Assembly (NCBI GenBank): GCA_024449915.1
Contig: JAMZAV010001758.1
Span: 1 to 64,000 of the forward strand
Origin: Sweltsa coloradensis
Taxonomy: Eukaryota > Arthropoda > Insecta > Plecoptera > Chloroperlidae
Direction: 5' to 3'
Length of the DNA stretch: 64,000 bases
Program-made: the position numbers and the translations under genes
Part shown: positions 46,637-57,950 of the stretch, piece by piece
How positions within the stretch are numbered: the stretch's first letter is position 1
Layout: the number at the start of each line of letters is the position of its first letter
Notes under the pieces: generated by a model
Seen by the model: the letters and a program-made list of their open reading frames with translations, nothing else
What the model was told of the DNA's origin: nothing
The model's database searches: none

Positions 46637-47701
46637 ACTCATTGATTAAAGAAGGCCCAAGATGTTTCACGCTTATGGGATAACGAATATAGTCCCCACT
46701 CTTACCCCCACTCCAAGATCCCCTTCCGTCTCGGACCCCGCGCCTACAAGCTCTTTTAGTTCCTATTCCAGGCGACAGATGGTGCTGCGGTATATTTTTG
46801 ACGTGAAGTTGTCGCGCGGCTAGCGCAATCCGACGTTGGAATAGGGAACTAGCTAGTCTACTTCTCTCTCTCTTTATCAATCTCTGTCTCTGTCTAGCTT
46901 CGGCGAAATACGGCACCTGCAGCCAAGGCAGTGTGGGGTGGGGCAGTAGGGAGGGGTAGAGTAGAGTGAAGAATGAAGATTAGCTAGTTTCAAGGGCAAC
47001 TACTATGAGACAAGTACCGACAGCCCGCTATCATTACACAAAGCCACTATAACATCCAATTCCACTTCTCCAACACAATAAAAGGATATCGTATTGTAAA
47101 ATGCAAATCTACAGACGGCTCCTTCATAAGCTGGTGCGGCGTTACTGTGGGTCACTGATTAATGCTGTGGGAGCTCAAGATTAATAACCTCATCGTATTT
47201 GCAACCTTACGGACTTTTAAAATAAATATAAAAAATCCTCTTCATAATAATTATGCTACTTTAAACAATCTGATGTGTATTATTATACAACTAGTAAAAG
47301 AATAGCCTGCAAGTGCAAATGACAAGCCACAAACAGCAAATTATTGAGAAATTACACATCTACACTGGTGCATACCTGCCAACTTGTACGATTTGGTTGT
47401 ACAATGTACTATTCTCCATCGAAATTGTAAGATTTTTTCAGTTTTTGCATATGCGTAACAGTTTTTAGGCTAATTCACCAGTTTATTTTACGCGCTACGT
47501 CGATGCAATCTATCATTGATTAAAGAAGGCTATGGCGATAGTCTTCTTTAATCAATTAGTCTATCCATCTATTTTATAATGTCCTTTGTTCACGCCGCCG
47601 ACTTGTGTCAGTGGGTGTGCCTCCCCCCCCCCCCCCCTTCCTGCCGTACCACTCGCGAGATCTTCCAGAATCCAGAGATTATACCACGTAAATAATTACC
47701 A
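46637..47701. other. Unrecognised stretch with a 93-codon minus frame and a small hairpin
   Basis: The minus frame 46916-46635 is Arg-rich (RQRQRLIKRERSRLASS) and partly low complexity (CT-rich repeat on the plus strand), so it is not called. A short palindrome GATTAAAGAAGGC .. GTCTTCTTTAATC lies at 47517-47556, and its arm recurs singly near 46645. A C run is at about 47622-47638. Confidence 0.35.
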
Positions 47702-48499
47702 CTAGGAAAACGCTAAAGTCCCGCCGCGTTGATGGATGAGCTTTTTAAAGTTTTTAGTTTGCGTGGGATATCTTTACTTTTGCAAGTGCTTTGATTTGCT
47801 GCCTACGCATTGTAAGTGATTGTTGTCAAAATTCTTTTGTTAACTGTCAATTGGTATTATTTACCGTAAAAAACTTATATTAAACGCTTTATTTCTATGG
47901 ATTCTGGCTAACTTTTTCAACTTTTTCTTTCAATAGGTACTATATCACCATAACCTTAATGTCCATGTATAATATTAACGTTGTAGCCCCACCCGTTTGG
48001 TCAGAATTGGCCCAAACGGCACGAAAATATCGCACAAAAAATCAAAAAACTTATATTAAAAGCTTTATTTCTATAGATTCTGGCTAACGTTTTCAACTTT
48101 TTCTTTCAGAAAGCAATACATCACCATTACCTTAATGTGCATGTGAAATATGAACGTTGTAGCGCCACCCGTTTGGTCAGAATCGGCCCAAATGTCACGA
48201 AAATATCGCACTAAAAATCGAAAAAAATCGTAAAAGTACGATATTCATGAGAAATATTTCTTCGATTGTACCCAAAAACGTAGCAAGTCTAAGTTCAGAG
48301 ATTTCAAAGGTCCTGTCAAATTTTCATCAAGATCGCATGTGCCGTTTGCCCGGTAGAGAGCGAACAAACAGACAAAAATACAAAAAAAACAAAAACAAAA
48401 ACAAACAAACAAACAAAAAAACACCGCGAGCTAAATTTTTTGGGGGTCAGTGAAATTGAAGTCTTCGCTTCACTCGCTTCGCTCGCTACGCTCATCCAA
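47702..48499 (-). mobile_element. Helitron-like element, family B copy 4
   Basis: The minus-strand 5' end TTGGATGAGCGTAGCGAGCG at 48499 follows host A, and the 3' CTAG at 47702 is followed by host T (TGGTAATTATT). The inner inverted repeat TGGATGAGC lies at 47732-47741. Two internal units are present. This is one of the most complete B copies. Confidence 0.85.
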
Positions 48500-48963
48500 T
48501 AACATCTCTAATGTTTTCAATCTGCTTGAAGTCAAAAGCTATCACCCGTCATCGTGATCTTGACTATATGCAATATGTACGTATTTTGTGAAAATAAATA
48601 TTAATAATAATGACTGTGACAAGATATACAGCAGATGCAGCGAACCAATTACGTCTGGGATATTACGAATGATGAGCGCGTTTCTTGGCACTTCATTAGA
48701 CACCCCACACGATTTTTTTTGTGTTCTACCCGGATAACCCGTGGGTAATGTGGACGGGTACCCGGGTCGTAAAAAGGTCGGGTTTAGTCATCCCTACTGG
48801 TAACAAACAATATTTTGATTACCATTGTTACCAAATTGGTAATATTCTATCCCAGCTAATGATGACATGAACATCTAAATTACCTAAAACCCACCAAGTT
48901 GAATCTAAGGTTAATAAAATTGGATTGGCATACTGTTGCTATTTCAAGTAAAATTACTTAGAA
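48500..48963. other. Unique spacer between family B copies
   Basis: AT-rich, no gene. CCCGTGGGTAATGTGGACGG near 48738 is the only GC-rich patch. Confidence 0.4.
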
Positions 48964-49724
48964 CTAGGAAAACGCTAAAGTCCCGCCGCGTTGATGGATG
49001 AGCTTTTTTTTAGTTTGCGTGGGATATCTTTACTTTTGCAAGTGCTTTGTTTTTCTGCCGACGCAATGTAGGTGATTGTTGTCAAGTTTCTATTGTTTCT
49101 TACTAATTTGTTATTATTTAACGTTAAAATCTTACATTAAAAGCTATATTTCTATGGATTCTGGCTAACTTTTTCATCTTTTTCTTTCAAAAGGTACTAC
49201 ATCACCATAACCTTAATGTCCATGTATAATATGAACGTTGTAGCCCCACCCGTTAAGTCAGAATTGGCCCAAATGGCACGAAAATATCGCACAAAAGGTC
49301 AAAAAACTTATATCAAAAGCTTTATTTTTATAGATTCTAGCTAACTTTTTCAACTTTTTCTTTCAGAAAGCAATACATCACCATTACCTTAATTTTCATG
49401 TGAAATATGAATGTTGTATCCCCACCCGTTTGGTCAGAATCGGTCCAAATGTCACGAAAATATCGCACTAAAAATCGGAAAAAAAATCGTAAAAGTACGA
49501 TATTCATGAGAAATATTTCTTTGATTGTACCCAAAAACGTGGCAAGTCTAAGTTCAGAGAAAACGAAGGTCGTGTCAAATTTTCATCAAGATCGCATATG
49601 CCGTTTGCCCGGTGAGAGCGAACAAACAGACGGAAAAACAAAAAAACAAAAAAACAAAAAAAAACACCGGAGCTAAATTTTTTGGGGGGTCGGTGAAATT
49701 GAAGTCTTCGCTTCGCTCATCCAA
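48964..49724 (-). mobile_element. Helitron-like element, family B copy 5
   Basis: The minus-strand 5' end TTGGATGAGCGAAGCGAAG at 49724 follows host A (AGGGTCA), and the 3' CTAG at 48964 precedes host T. Same orientation and structure as copy 4, less than 500 bp away. Confidence 0.84.
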
Positions 49725-50654
49725 TGACCCTAATTACTTATAGTTAGCTTGTATTGTAAATAGCACAGAGTGATGAACACGTTTCAACAATATTGTAATG
49801 TAATGCACTATAAATAATTATGGATAATTATATATAGGCCACTAATATTTATAATAATAGTATTCTCAATTCTGGATAATATGTAAGGGAGCATAACCAC
49901 GCACTCACACATTTCCTCGTATTGTAATAGTACAGAGCGGTGAACACGTTTGATGAGGGCGAAACATCACTCCCCCCCCCTCACCCCCCCCCCCGAGCCT
50001 CTGCCAGTGACTCTGCAGGTCTTGCGTCAGCTGGGTGCCAAGCCCCTTTTTAGCGTTACCTCTGCAATAGAAAGTGAGGCCGGGGGGATGGGGGAAGTGA
50101 ATGATCAAGGTCGGACTCCCGTGCAAGTGATAAAAATTCATTGACTTGATACCGATGTGATTCACGTTTTACGACAAGTCTACAAAATAAAATTTAAAAA
50201 AAAATATATAACTATCCCGTTTTTGTGATGATTTATTTTTGAAATGATAATATGCCTAGTATAGTAGTAAAAATATTATCAAGTAGCTACTCGTTTTTTA
50301 CTTTTATAATGTGTAAATGCTTGCGTCGACGACGGCCCCGTCCATGAGTAAAGAAACAAAAATATGTGTTACAGTCGCGTCTCCCTATCATTCAGTCAAC
50401 TTTTCAGTTTTCAGCCATCTTTCCACTAATTATTAATCTTCACGACTGCATGAATAGGAAAGATTAGGATACTATTAATGATGCTAGATGCTGGATGCTA
50501 GAGTATAGCTAAATAAAGCTTTCAACAATGTCAATGTGTAGTACCTACCTTAACTTTTTACATATATACTGACACATCGCACGTATACGTGTAATTTTAT
50601 AACAAACAAAACGTTTGTGGATTGCAACAATTATTTAATTTTAGCTCCAATATA
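49725..50654. other. Unrecognised spacer with C-rich run
   Basis: C runs at about 49972-49994. A plus frame at 49950-50144 spans the low-complexity run and is not called. Confidence 0.4.
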
Positions 50655-50822
50655 TCTCGATTTCATCAATCGAGAAACACTCCCTTGGTTGTAGACTTGT
50701 AATTAATATTATATCGAAATCAACATAGAAGAAATAAAATCCATCTCGTCATCATTCATCGGGAGACCCTGGTTCGACACCCGGTTGAGATGGATTTTGT
50801 AATTTCTAGATTGATTTCCATT
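50655..50822 (+). repeat. tRNA-like repeat, internally deleted copy
   Basis: AAAATCCATCTC (50736-50747) and GAGATGGATTTT (50787-50798) form a perfect 12-bp stem resembling a tRNA acceptor. Inside is GGTTCGACACCC (B box), but the D and anticodon arms are mostly missing. The flanks (GAGAAACACTCCC, TAATTTCTAGATTG) match the repeat at 55059-55250. Confidence 0.65.
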
Positions 50823-50999
50823 CACTCTAGTATTGTTGTGTTGATTGTTCTGCTGCTATACCTTAAAGGAATTATCTCATCTTGGTTGCACTCCATAGCA
50901 ACCATTCAATTTCACGGAAAAAGATCTTAGATGCAGCTTGATCGGACATCTGGTTGCTAAGTAAATAGAGTTTTAAAACATCACTGCACGAAAACTAGT

Positions 51000-51125
51000 G
51001 GCCTAAAAATGACGTCACTGTACGGCCACTCATCGAGTCGACCCGAGCGTGTAGCCGGCTCGCGGCCGGCTCGCGTTACGAAGTGCTCGGCTTTCAAGAC
51101 CCAATCAGTCGATTACTCGCAGCTG
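51000..51125 (+). promoter_or_regulatory. Possible promoter: CRE, GC-rich block and CCAAT
   Basis: TGACGTCA at 51010-51017, a CpG-rich stretch (CCGGCTCGCGGCCGGCTCGC) and CCAATCAG at 51101 lie 130-250 bases upstream of a short candidate first exon. Such motifs occur by chance or in repeats, and a second TGACGTCA with CGGCC nearby is at 52229. Confidence 0.3.
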
Positions 51126-51257
51126 TGCGTTTCGTTTGTAGAGCACCAATTATGATGAAGATGATGATATGATGATGATGATGAATTATTATCAATTATG
51201 ATGATTATTGATTATGATCAAGTATAGCGAGTATACCACGTGCTTCCATTCTTTCGT

Positions 51258-51295
51258 ATGGATAGTGAACTCGCTTTGGAAGGTCTTTCATTATG
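51258..51295 (+). CDS. Possible first coding exon (38 bases)
   Basis: ATGGATAGTGAACTCGCTTT opens a 12-codon frame (MDSELALEGLSL) that ends in TATG followed by GTAAGA, a good splice donor. The start has G at +4. It lies downstream of the CRE/CCAAT region. I could not find a convincing second exon: the acceptor at 55504 leads to a stop in the matching phase. It is kept only as a lead. Confidence 0.2.
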
Positions 51296-51310
51296 GTAAG
51301 ATTCTAGGGT

Positions 51311-52770
51311 ACCTGTGTAAAACATGTTATTTTGTATGTCAAATTCACATTACATTATCATCTAGGTACCAAATATGAAACAATTATTGCAAAATACGTT
51401 TTTTCATGCAGCAATATAATATTCATGTTGTGAATGTGTGATGTGTGTGTGTGTGTGTGTGCGTGTTTTTTGGGGGGGGGGCTGGCATCTTAACCTATCG
51501 TCATCTGTGTTTTCTTGAAAAGAAATGATTTGTATTTGTTTGAATACGAGTGCGTTGGTAAGTGCGTAGAAGTATCCTCAAGTATCGCATAACTTATCAC
51601 GTATACAACGCAGATTGCGCGCTGGGTGTTTACGACCGCTCAGATAAAATGTGAGTGCATGCTTGTGTCATGTACAGTCGTGTTAGGAAGATTCTATTTC
51701 TAATGTGATTGTCTGCTAGATGGTTTGGGGCTTTAGTTGGGTTGAACCTCGCGCACAACGCTCTTCTATAAAGAATGACTGTTTATTATCATTGATTTTG
51801 AATGATTCTACATATGATGGTTATTGCATAAACATGCATTTGCTCAAAATATGAGGACAAAATGTGCACGGAAAAATATAAAATAAATATTTTAGATGAA
51901 AAACAAAGACATGTATGACAAAAGTTGCTGGTATGCTTATGGTAACTTATCACAGTTTGGAAACCGATGAAATGATAGCTGTTTGTGTAATTTATTTTCT
52001 ATTATTATACATTCATATTCACATGCACTTGATCACCATTTTATATTTAGACTAACATACCATTATAAAATAGCATCGATATTATTACACTATTACTTCA
52101 GCTGATGCACATTCTTTCACCGCACTGTTGAATGATGAAACTATACTGCAATGTTATCTCTTTATGCGGGGCGGGGGACCGAGCGCGCATACGAAGCTCA
52201 AGTCAGCCAGCGAGCCGGGCGTACAATGACGTCAGTCCACGTTCGGCCGGAAAACCACTAAAATCGCTGCCGAGCGCAGCAGAATTTTTTGGGATTTTTC
52301 CCCTTTTAACCAACGTTCTAAAACATCAACACCTTTAACATATTAAAAGTTTTTTCAAGTTGATATACCGACTTTAAACCTTTCAGTACAGCTGTCTCCA
52401 GACAACAATTTAATAATATATCTGTCACAAACTCCAAACTCCTTCTGTGACTCTTAACCGTTATTAGAACATCGCAATGCCCTCCACGTTACCTAGTACC
52501 GTGGGTGGTCCCTGTGTGAAACTTGATGTGAGCACAGCCAATATTTAAAATTGTTATTGTTTTGCCTTCATGTGCGCACATACAACTCTGGAGCTAAACA
52601 GCCGGCCGTCTGTCTGTAATCAGTGTTAAGATTTTAGTACCGTTCTCGAGATATCACTAAAAAAAAACTGTAATTTAGCGTGGTTTTAATATTCGTGGGG
52701 TGGGGAAGATGGTTCATCGCCGTGTTAAAATTTCTGCGGAAAATAATCAGAAGTTGAAGTCAAGTACAAC
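51311..52770. other. AT-rich stretch, nothing recognised
   Basis: Contains (GT)n at about 51437-51462 followed by a G run, (ATG)n at 51154-51184 just upstream, and a GC-richer patch near 52165-52285. The plus frame 52132-52338 has no motif. Confidence 0.4.
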
Positions 52771-52774
52771 TTCT

Positions 52775-52865
52775 CAACGCAAGAATGCGCTAGTGCGAAC
52801 CGCCAGTCACATCACTACCTAGCGGATATCCCGTGCACTACGCTATCCAGCTCCTTCCCCTACTT
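52775..52865 (-). repeat. tRNA-derived SINE-like remnant
   Basis: The minus strand GGATAGCGTAGTGCACGG resembles an A box with D-arm, and ACTGGCGGTTCGCACTAG a B box, separated by a plausible distance. The stems are imperfect. Confidence 0.4.
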
Positions 52866-54780
52866 TGCTGCCTGCAACAGCCTGCGGCAGACCGTAGCCC
52901 ATCTCACTCGCACTGGTGTCCCTCCCCGTAAGAACCTTTCTTTCTCTTTTATGGCCCGTCGGCAACCAACGGCAACACTGTGAACGGTTGTCTTGCTACC
53001 CGCCGATAGTTTTGAACAGACGACCAATAAAAACCCTTGTGCCTGTCGTGTTTGGCCAATAGCATCATCTAGAAATAGCTCCTAGTCGAGGTGTGATACG
53101 ATATGAACTATGATGAAGTAGAGAACACATGTGTTCTCTAGGTGGTTTTGATAGCCTATGCGCCTGAGCGTTTATTGTAAATTATGTGCAGTGCCTACCC
53201 TCTGTCCTCTGCCATACAATCAAAGATTAGGTAATCATGTTGATACAATCTATGTATAATCTGTAATACAGAGCAGGGTCATTTTTAACATTGTTGTGTT
53301 CATGTTAATACTATAATTAAAAAACGCAATAAAAAATATGATGTGCGAGTACAACACTGCCGATACCGCACAACAATTCCCTTATGTTTTAAACTCAGAC
53401 ATTAAAAATAAAACCCCGACTGCGAATCAAACCCAGTATACCCAGGTCTCCACCGGACACAGTACCTAGAATTTAAATTATCAGTTTGGGTGGTCTACTC
53501 TAGGGAGGTCAAGTCAAATCATGTAAGGTCAAGTGGCCGGAGACCTGAGTTCGATTCTAAAGATTGTGTCACAACGTCAGATAGAAATGTCATTATTAAA
53601 CAACAAACATAGAAACGCACCAATTATTATTGATTGATCATTCAAATAACTGTAATAGGTAGGTACGTTCGCGGTAGTCGGCGCCCACTTTTTTTTAAAG
53701 TCGAGGGGTGTCCAAATAAGTTACCCGAAATATTAATCAAGTTGTTTGCATGACGTTTCCGCGCACTATTTATAGAGAGGGAAATTAAATCCAAAAGCCT
53801 TCTAGAAGTCAATCGTACAACATTTTTGGGGTAGAAGCTGCCAACATGGTTTTTTATCTTCGGGCAATACTTCTTCACCTACTTAACAATGTTGGCAAAG
53901 TCTACTTTGAGTAGAAGTACCAAAAGGGTACCAAAAACCCAAATCTGGTACCACTTATTAAAATATTCAATTGCTCGTAAAATAAACATGCGAAAAATTT
54001 GAAAAAAATTCACAAATCGTAATAGATATCCAGGTTTAATAAGTGTAACCTACTTTTGGCCTACGTGTAGTTTCTAGGGCTTTAGTGCCACTTTTATGTA
54101 AATTTTTGTTGCGTAATTTTTGTACCCAAATTTGTACATCAATATATCTCCTATTTGGAAAGATTTGGGATAGCAATATTTAACCAAAATCTGTCTATGT
54201 CTATGTAGAACACGCTTGCCAAATCTGGCCCAGTTTCAACATACCAATCGCCGGTTTTTAATTGTTTACTGAGACAATGCGCAACTAGATTTCTGTCGCG
54301 CTAATCCCCTGCGGGTTCCGCCAGCATCAACCCGCGGCGCTGATTGGCTCTCGGCCTTGCTCACCTAGCCTCCCTCCGCGGCCCACTCCACTCAGTCGTA
54401 AATAATCGTTGCGATTAGCATTTTTTAATGGAAGTGTGCGTTGCTGACAATGGATCTCGTTATAAAAACTAGGTAGGTATGTGATATACCTGCACTACGT
54501 CTACGTGATTTGAAGGTATGTAATCACTTACATATTAGGCTTATAATACTGTTAGCCCTACGCTAATGTGCTATGTTAAAAACATGGAACAAACTCTAAT
54601 TGTTTCAAAGTAAGACCTAATAAAAGCAGTGCGCGGAGTAGTGTGTTGTGTTGGTGACAGGAAATGCTCAGCAACGCCGCTAGTAGACAGAGTGGTAGGC
54701 TATATTTCGCTTCTAGGTTATTTGGAGACTGTAATTTGACCGCATTGTAACATAATTAAATCATTTTTGTGGGATGCCTG
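52866..54780. other. Unique stretch, nothing firmly recognised
   Basis: Weak tRNA-like words occur inverted at about 53410-53470 (GCGAATCAAACCC) and 53520-53560 (CCTGAGTTCGATTC), possibly a decayed SINE pair. GATTGGCTCTCGG near 54344 is a reversed CCAAT. ATGGATCTCGTTATAAAAAC followed by TAGGTAGGT near 54450 could be a tiny exon with donor, but nothing supports it. Confidence 0.35.
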
Positions 54781-54809
54781 TCAGGGTGCAATTCATGTCC
54801 CTCTTTAGG

Positions 54810-55020
54810 TGTCAAACTAGGTATGTTGCGGATAGGACAATTGTGAAGTTAAGGGATGTCCGAGGGCTGTTTACGAGGACTCAATCCCTTGCATTCGCAT
54901 TAACGACTGAGGAAAACCTCGGGAAAAAACCTTCAGTCAGGATTGCCGGACTCGTCGGGATTTGAACCCGGGACCTCCCGAATTTAGAGTTGCGCGCTTA
55001 ACGCTCGAGCCAACACTGTC
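54810..55020 (-). repeat. tRNA-derived SINE with conserved tail
   Basis: Minus-strand head: GTTGGCTCGAGCGTTAAG (A box) and CCCGGGTTCAAATCCCG (B box) at about 55012-54945. The tail has the hairpin-forming pair GACTGAGG..CCTTCAGTC around AAAACCTCGGGAAAAAACC (54906-54937). From memory, similar 'AAAACC(C/T)CGGGAAAAA' tails with tRNA-like heads are widespread in arthropod genomes. The anticodon arm does not pair, so it is not a functional tRNA gene. Confidence 0.6.
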
Positions 55021-55058
55021 GGTGCATTGTAACAATCAACATCGAAAAGAAACATTGG

Positions 55059-55250
55059 TATTATTTACTAGAATTCAGAAATTAAAAAAGTCCGCCCCAA
55101 CCGGGATTCGAACCACGGGTCTCCCGCATTCCAGGCGAGCGTCTTAACCACTGGACCATCAGGACGGGTTAATTTTTGTAATTTCTGAATTGTAGTAAAT
55201 AATAACAATTACACCTACGGGAGTGTTTCCCGATTAACCAAATCGAGAAA
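55059..55250 (-). repeat. tRNA-like sequence enclosed by a 26-bp inverted repeat
   Basis: Arms 55059-55084 and 55179-55204 pair over 26 bp with one mismatch (TATTATTTACTAGAATTCAG against its complement). The loop 55089-55170, read on the minus strand, is tRNA-like: GGTCCAGTGGTTAAGAC (A box), a perfect 5-bp anticodon stem CTCGC/GCGGG around CTGGAAT, and GGTTCGAATCCC (B box). The acceptor stem pairs only 5 of 7 and the T stem 3 of 5. Other copies are at 204-415, 50655-50822 and (edge only) 60550-60600. Confidence 0.7.
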
Positions 55251-55928
55251 GAAACATTGATGTTTTTTGGCTCATCTAGGCCACCAGAGTTTCTTACACG
55301 TAACGTCGTATCGATATCACTGAACCAAGTCTATAAAGTCAGCCTCTCATCATTTTCCAGGGCGTGTTCATGATAGTTTATAATGCATGTGATTTCAGAT
55401 GGATGAGAAGTCTTCACATTTAGGCCTAATCATAGATGTTCAATTTAAAACAAATAATTTGTTATTACTTTACAGCATTATAATTAGTTATTTTTTTCTT
55501 TTAGTCTGGTTTGAGCTTTAGTTATGACTGCACAATTGTTTTCTGACAATCTGTGCTACCAATTTAAGCCTTGGTCTAATCTGTCAGTCGTCGAAAAATG
55601 GCGATTTACAGACACCCTCAGACAAAGGAAAAGGGATTTTGTAAATGCTTTAAAAGACAGAAAAAGTCAACGATGTGAAATACGAAGTCTCGTTTGCTCG
55701 CATAAACAATGCAATATCTAAAGGATATCATAATATACACTGTCATAAGATCGTGTTACTCTAATAAGTAATGCACTCCATATTAAGAAATGCCACTACC
55801 AAACTATGATATGGAAAACTTTCAAGAAACCCGAGGTTCTTTTACTGCTTAGTGTTATTTTGTGATTACATTATAAGTTATTTTTAACGCCAAGTATGTG
55901 CTATAATATTCTCATTTTCCCCCAATAG
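55251..55928. other. Spacer with a 65-codon frame after an acceptor-like site
   Basis: TTATTTTTTTCTTTTAG at 55488-55504 is a strong splice-acceptor-like tract. The frame at 55524-55721 (MTAQLFSDNLCYQFKPWSNL..) is hydrophilic and protein-like but matches nothing I know, and the stretch between the acceptor and the Met has a stop in that frame unless the AG at 55519 is used. It may be an exon upstream of 55929. Confidence 0.25.
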
Positions 55929-56183
55929 GAACACCAAAAATATAACCCGCGCGAATTTGTGTGGAACATTACTGGGTGCGATATCACCCCTGTTCTAATG
56001 ACTACAGATACTATTCCAGTTGGATGTGCCGAAGTTATTTCTTGTAGCTGCAAATTTGGTTGCTCAAATAATAGGTGTGGGTGTAAAAAAAAAAAAACAG
56101 GGATGCCATGCACTGATGCATGCAAGCATTTTGAACTAGAACGAGGATGTTCGAATATCAATGCAGACGTGATAGGAATTTAG
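55929..56183 (+). CDS. Exon-like Cys-rich module related to the element H protein
   Basis: After ATTTTCCCCCAATAG (acceptor-like) the frame opens at 55929 and runs 84 codons to TAG. It reads EHQKYNPREFVWNITGCDI, then a core SCSCKFGCSNNRCGCKKKK and PCTDACKHF..RGCSN. The C-x-C-x3-C-x4-C-x-C spacing, followed by C-x3-C and a final C, parallels the tail of the pseudogene at 34.5 kb (FNCKTGCEGPNCRCQK..CSSMCGFC..GC), where LNPTDWEWKLANG stands in the place of PREFVWNITGCDI. In this protein family such a module closes the protein, probably binding zinc. Upstream exons are not evident. It could be the last exon of a transposon-derived gene, or a transposon remnant. Nothing here breaks the frame. Confidence 0.5.
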   Translation, partial: EHQKYNPREFVWNITGCDITPVLMTTDTIPVGCAEVISCSCKFGCSNNRCGCKKKKTGMPCTDACKHFELERGCSNINADVIGI

Positions 56184-56313
56184 ATCTTTTTCATTACATT
56201 TACATGCATTACATGCAACCGACACTGATCTGAATAGAATAACAAAAAGTTAATTCTACAATAAATGTAAAATAAAATATTTAAACATAATTCAATACTA
56301 CCCACTAACTATC

Positions 56314-56790
56314 TAGGTGCCCGTTAGGGCGCCGCAGCCAAGCCGCGGTGCGCTACACACTCAAGCACCTTATACACCAAGCAGAGTTGGGGTGATTTCG
56401 AGGTGTTACCCAGCCGTCATGTAACGTGATGTGAACTTGAAAACTATCACAATCGAGGGGATTTAGGTACCTGACAACACATGCCAAATTTTATTGGGGT
56501 ACGACCATTCCTTCTTGGTGAAAAAATGGCTTGAAACATGCTCAAAATCACTTTAAGGATGTTAGCTACTCCTACTACTGCTACTACTGCTACTTACATC
56601 TAATACGTCGGCCCGCGATTCTGACCAGACGGGTGGGACTACAATGTTCATATTTTACATGGACATTAAGGTTATAGTATTATAGTCTCTTTTGAAAAAA
56701 AAAGTTGAAAAAGTTTGTTGGAAGGCTTCCAAATAAAGGTTTTAAAATAAGCCTTATACAATCAACAAGTAACCATAGTTACTTGACACT
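56314..56790 (+). mobile_element. Repeat family K, copy 2 (compact)
   Basis: Starts CTAGGTGCCCGTTAGGGCGC, where GGTGCCC/GGGCGCC forms a 7-bp hairpin with loop GTTA. It continues with GAGTTGGGGTGATTTCGAGG and a short (CTACTACTG)n at about 56569-56594. It ends with ACCAGACGGGTGGGACTACA, TTGAAAAAGTTTG and AAGCCTTATACAATCAACAA. The last part is related to the family B internal unit. Copy 1 is at 24335-26545, reversed and expanded. Confidence 0.7.
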
Positions 56791-56825
56791 TGTTGACGGT
56801 ATAAGCAGAGTACGGCGGGAAAGTG

Positions 56826-57105
56826 CGATACGTAAACAAATGGCGGACATTTTAAATTTTGCTTCTATGTGTGAAATGAGAAAAGTTGTCATTATACTCT
56901 CATAAAACAAATCAGAAACCGTCCCTGACCTAGGCCCAGATGTAGAAAATTATTTATAATACAACAGTGTAGGTCTAAAGTTCCATTAGGCTATAGGACT
57001 AGATAAAATTATTACTTACATTACATGTTTGGCAAGCCTAGCCAACCCTAGGCCAGCACAACATAGTTCTGTCACACAATACACACAAACACAATGTCGA
57101 AGCAA
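56826..57105 (-). repeat. Repeat family G, copy 3 (inverted, empty MITE site)
   Basis: Reverse complement of G1/G2: AAATGGCGGACATTTTAAAT, ACCTAGGCCCAGATG, AATTATTTATAATACAACAG and AGCCAACCCTAGG. TTATAATACAAC is uninterrupted, confirming the MITE empty site. Confidence 0.7.
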
Positions 57106-57437
57106 GGTGTCAAAATAATATGCGCTTGCTCATCTGTTTGTTTACATAATTGCAACAATCAAATCATTTCACGCAACTCGTCTTTCGATTGGCCCGCGTT
57201 TATGAAGGCACTGCCATCTAGAATAAATATAGAACTTTTTCGAGCTCTTTGCTATACGCATATCTTTTTAAAGTGTCAAACGAAAACGACTTCGTTTTCA
57301 AATTGCGTTTTCAACAGTCATCTCCCACGAACTCAAGAATTGGGGTCCAGTCCTTATACCGTCGTTATACCATGGTTATACCACCTATACCCAGGATGTA
57401 CATGAATCCGGGTCTAGATATTTTACATCCTATATTG
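57106..57437. other. Short unique stretch
   Basis: The frame 57094-57405 is open on the plus strand without a known motif. CATGGTTATACCACC and similar words repeat locally. Confidence 0.3.
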
Positions 57438-57950
57438 TTATTGCTAATACCATAGAAATTAAATCAACTTTGATAAAATTATTATATTTTAACATATAAT
57501 TTTGCAATGGAACTTGAAAAAGTAATGAGATCACACACATAACAAAAACTTGTAGAAATACAGCCAAACCTTACACACTCAAAAGAAATGAGATCTAAAA
57601 AAAGGGCCAAGCTCATCTACCCTTCCACATTTGCGCATTCTTAATTCATAAACGTACAGTGTCCCATAACAGCATCCTCGAAAAGCTTGGCAAAATAAAA
57701 TTTGCATGTTATTACGTTTTAATTAATTAGAAAAAAGAACTTGGATGAACTATTTCGTTTAAATTAATAATCGCAAATTCTATTTTGCCAAGCTTTTCGA
57801 GGATGCTGTTATGGGACACTGTACGTTTATGAATTAAGAATGCGCAAATGTGGAAGGGTAGATGAGCTTGGCCCTTTTTTTAGATCTCATTTCTTTTGAG
57901 TGTGTAAGGTTTGGCTGTATTTCTACAAGTTTTTGTTATGTGTGTGATAT
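57438..57950. repeat. Foldback element E, copy 2
   Basis: The left arm runs from GCTAATACCATAGAA through TTTTGCAATGGAACTTG and AAACCTTACACACTC to CGAAAAGCTTGGCAAAAT. The right arm mirrors it from about 57781 to GTTTTTGTTATGTGTGTGAT. The right arm stops early where copy 1 (23405-23852) continues, so the two copies are truncated on opposite arms. Confidence 0.82.

Noticed and set aside
46635..46916. Arg-rich 93-codon minus frame
   Set aside because: Partly encoded by a CT-rich simple repeat, with no domain and no splice context.
55089..55170. Functional tRNA gene (anticodon GGA) on the minus strand
   Set aside because: Acceptor and T stems have two mismatches each, a Ser tRNA would need a long variable arm, and the sequence belongs to a dispersed repeat.
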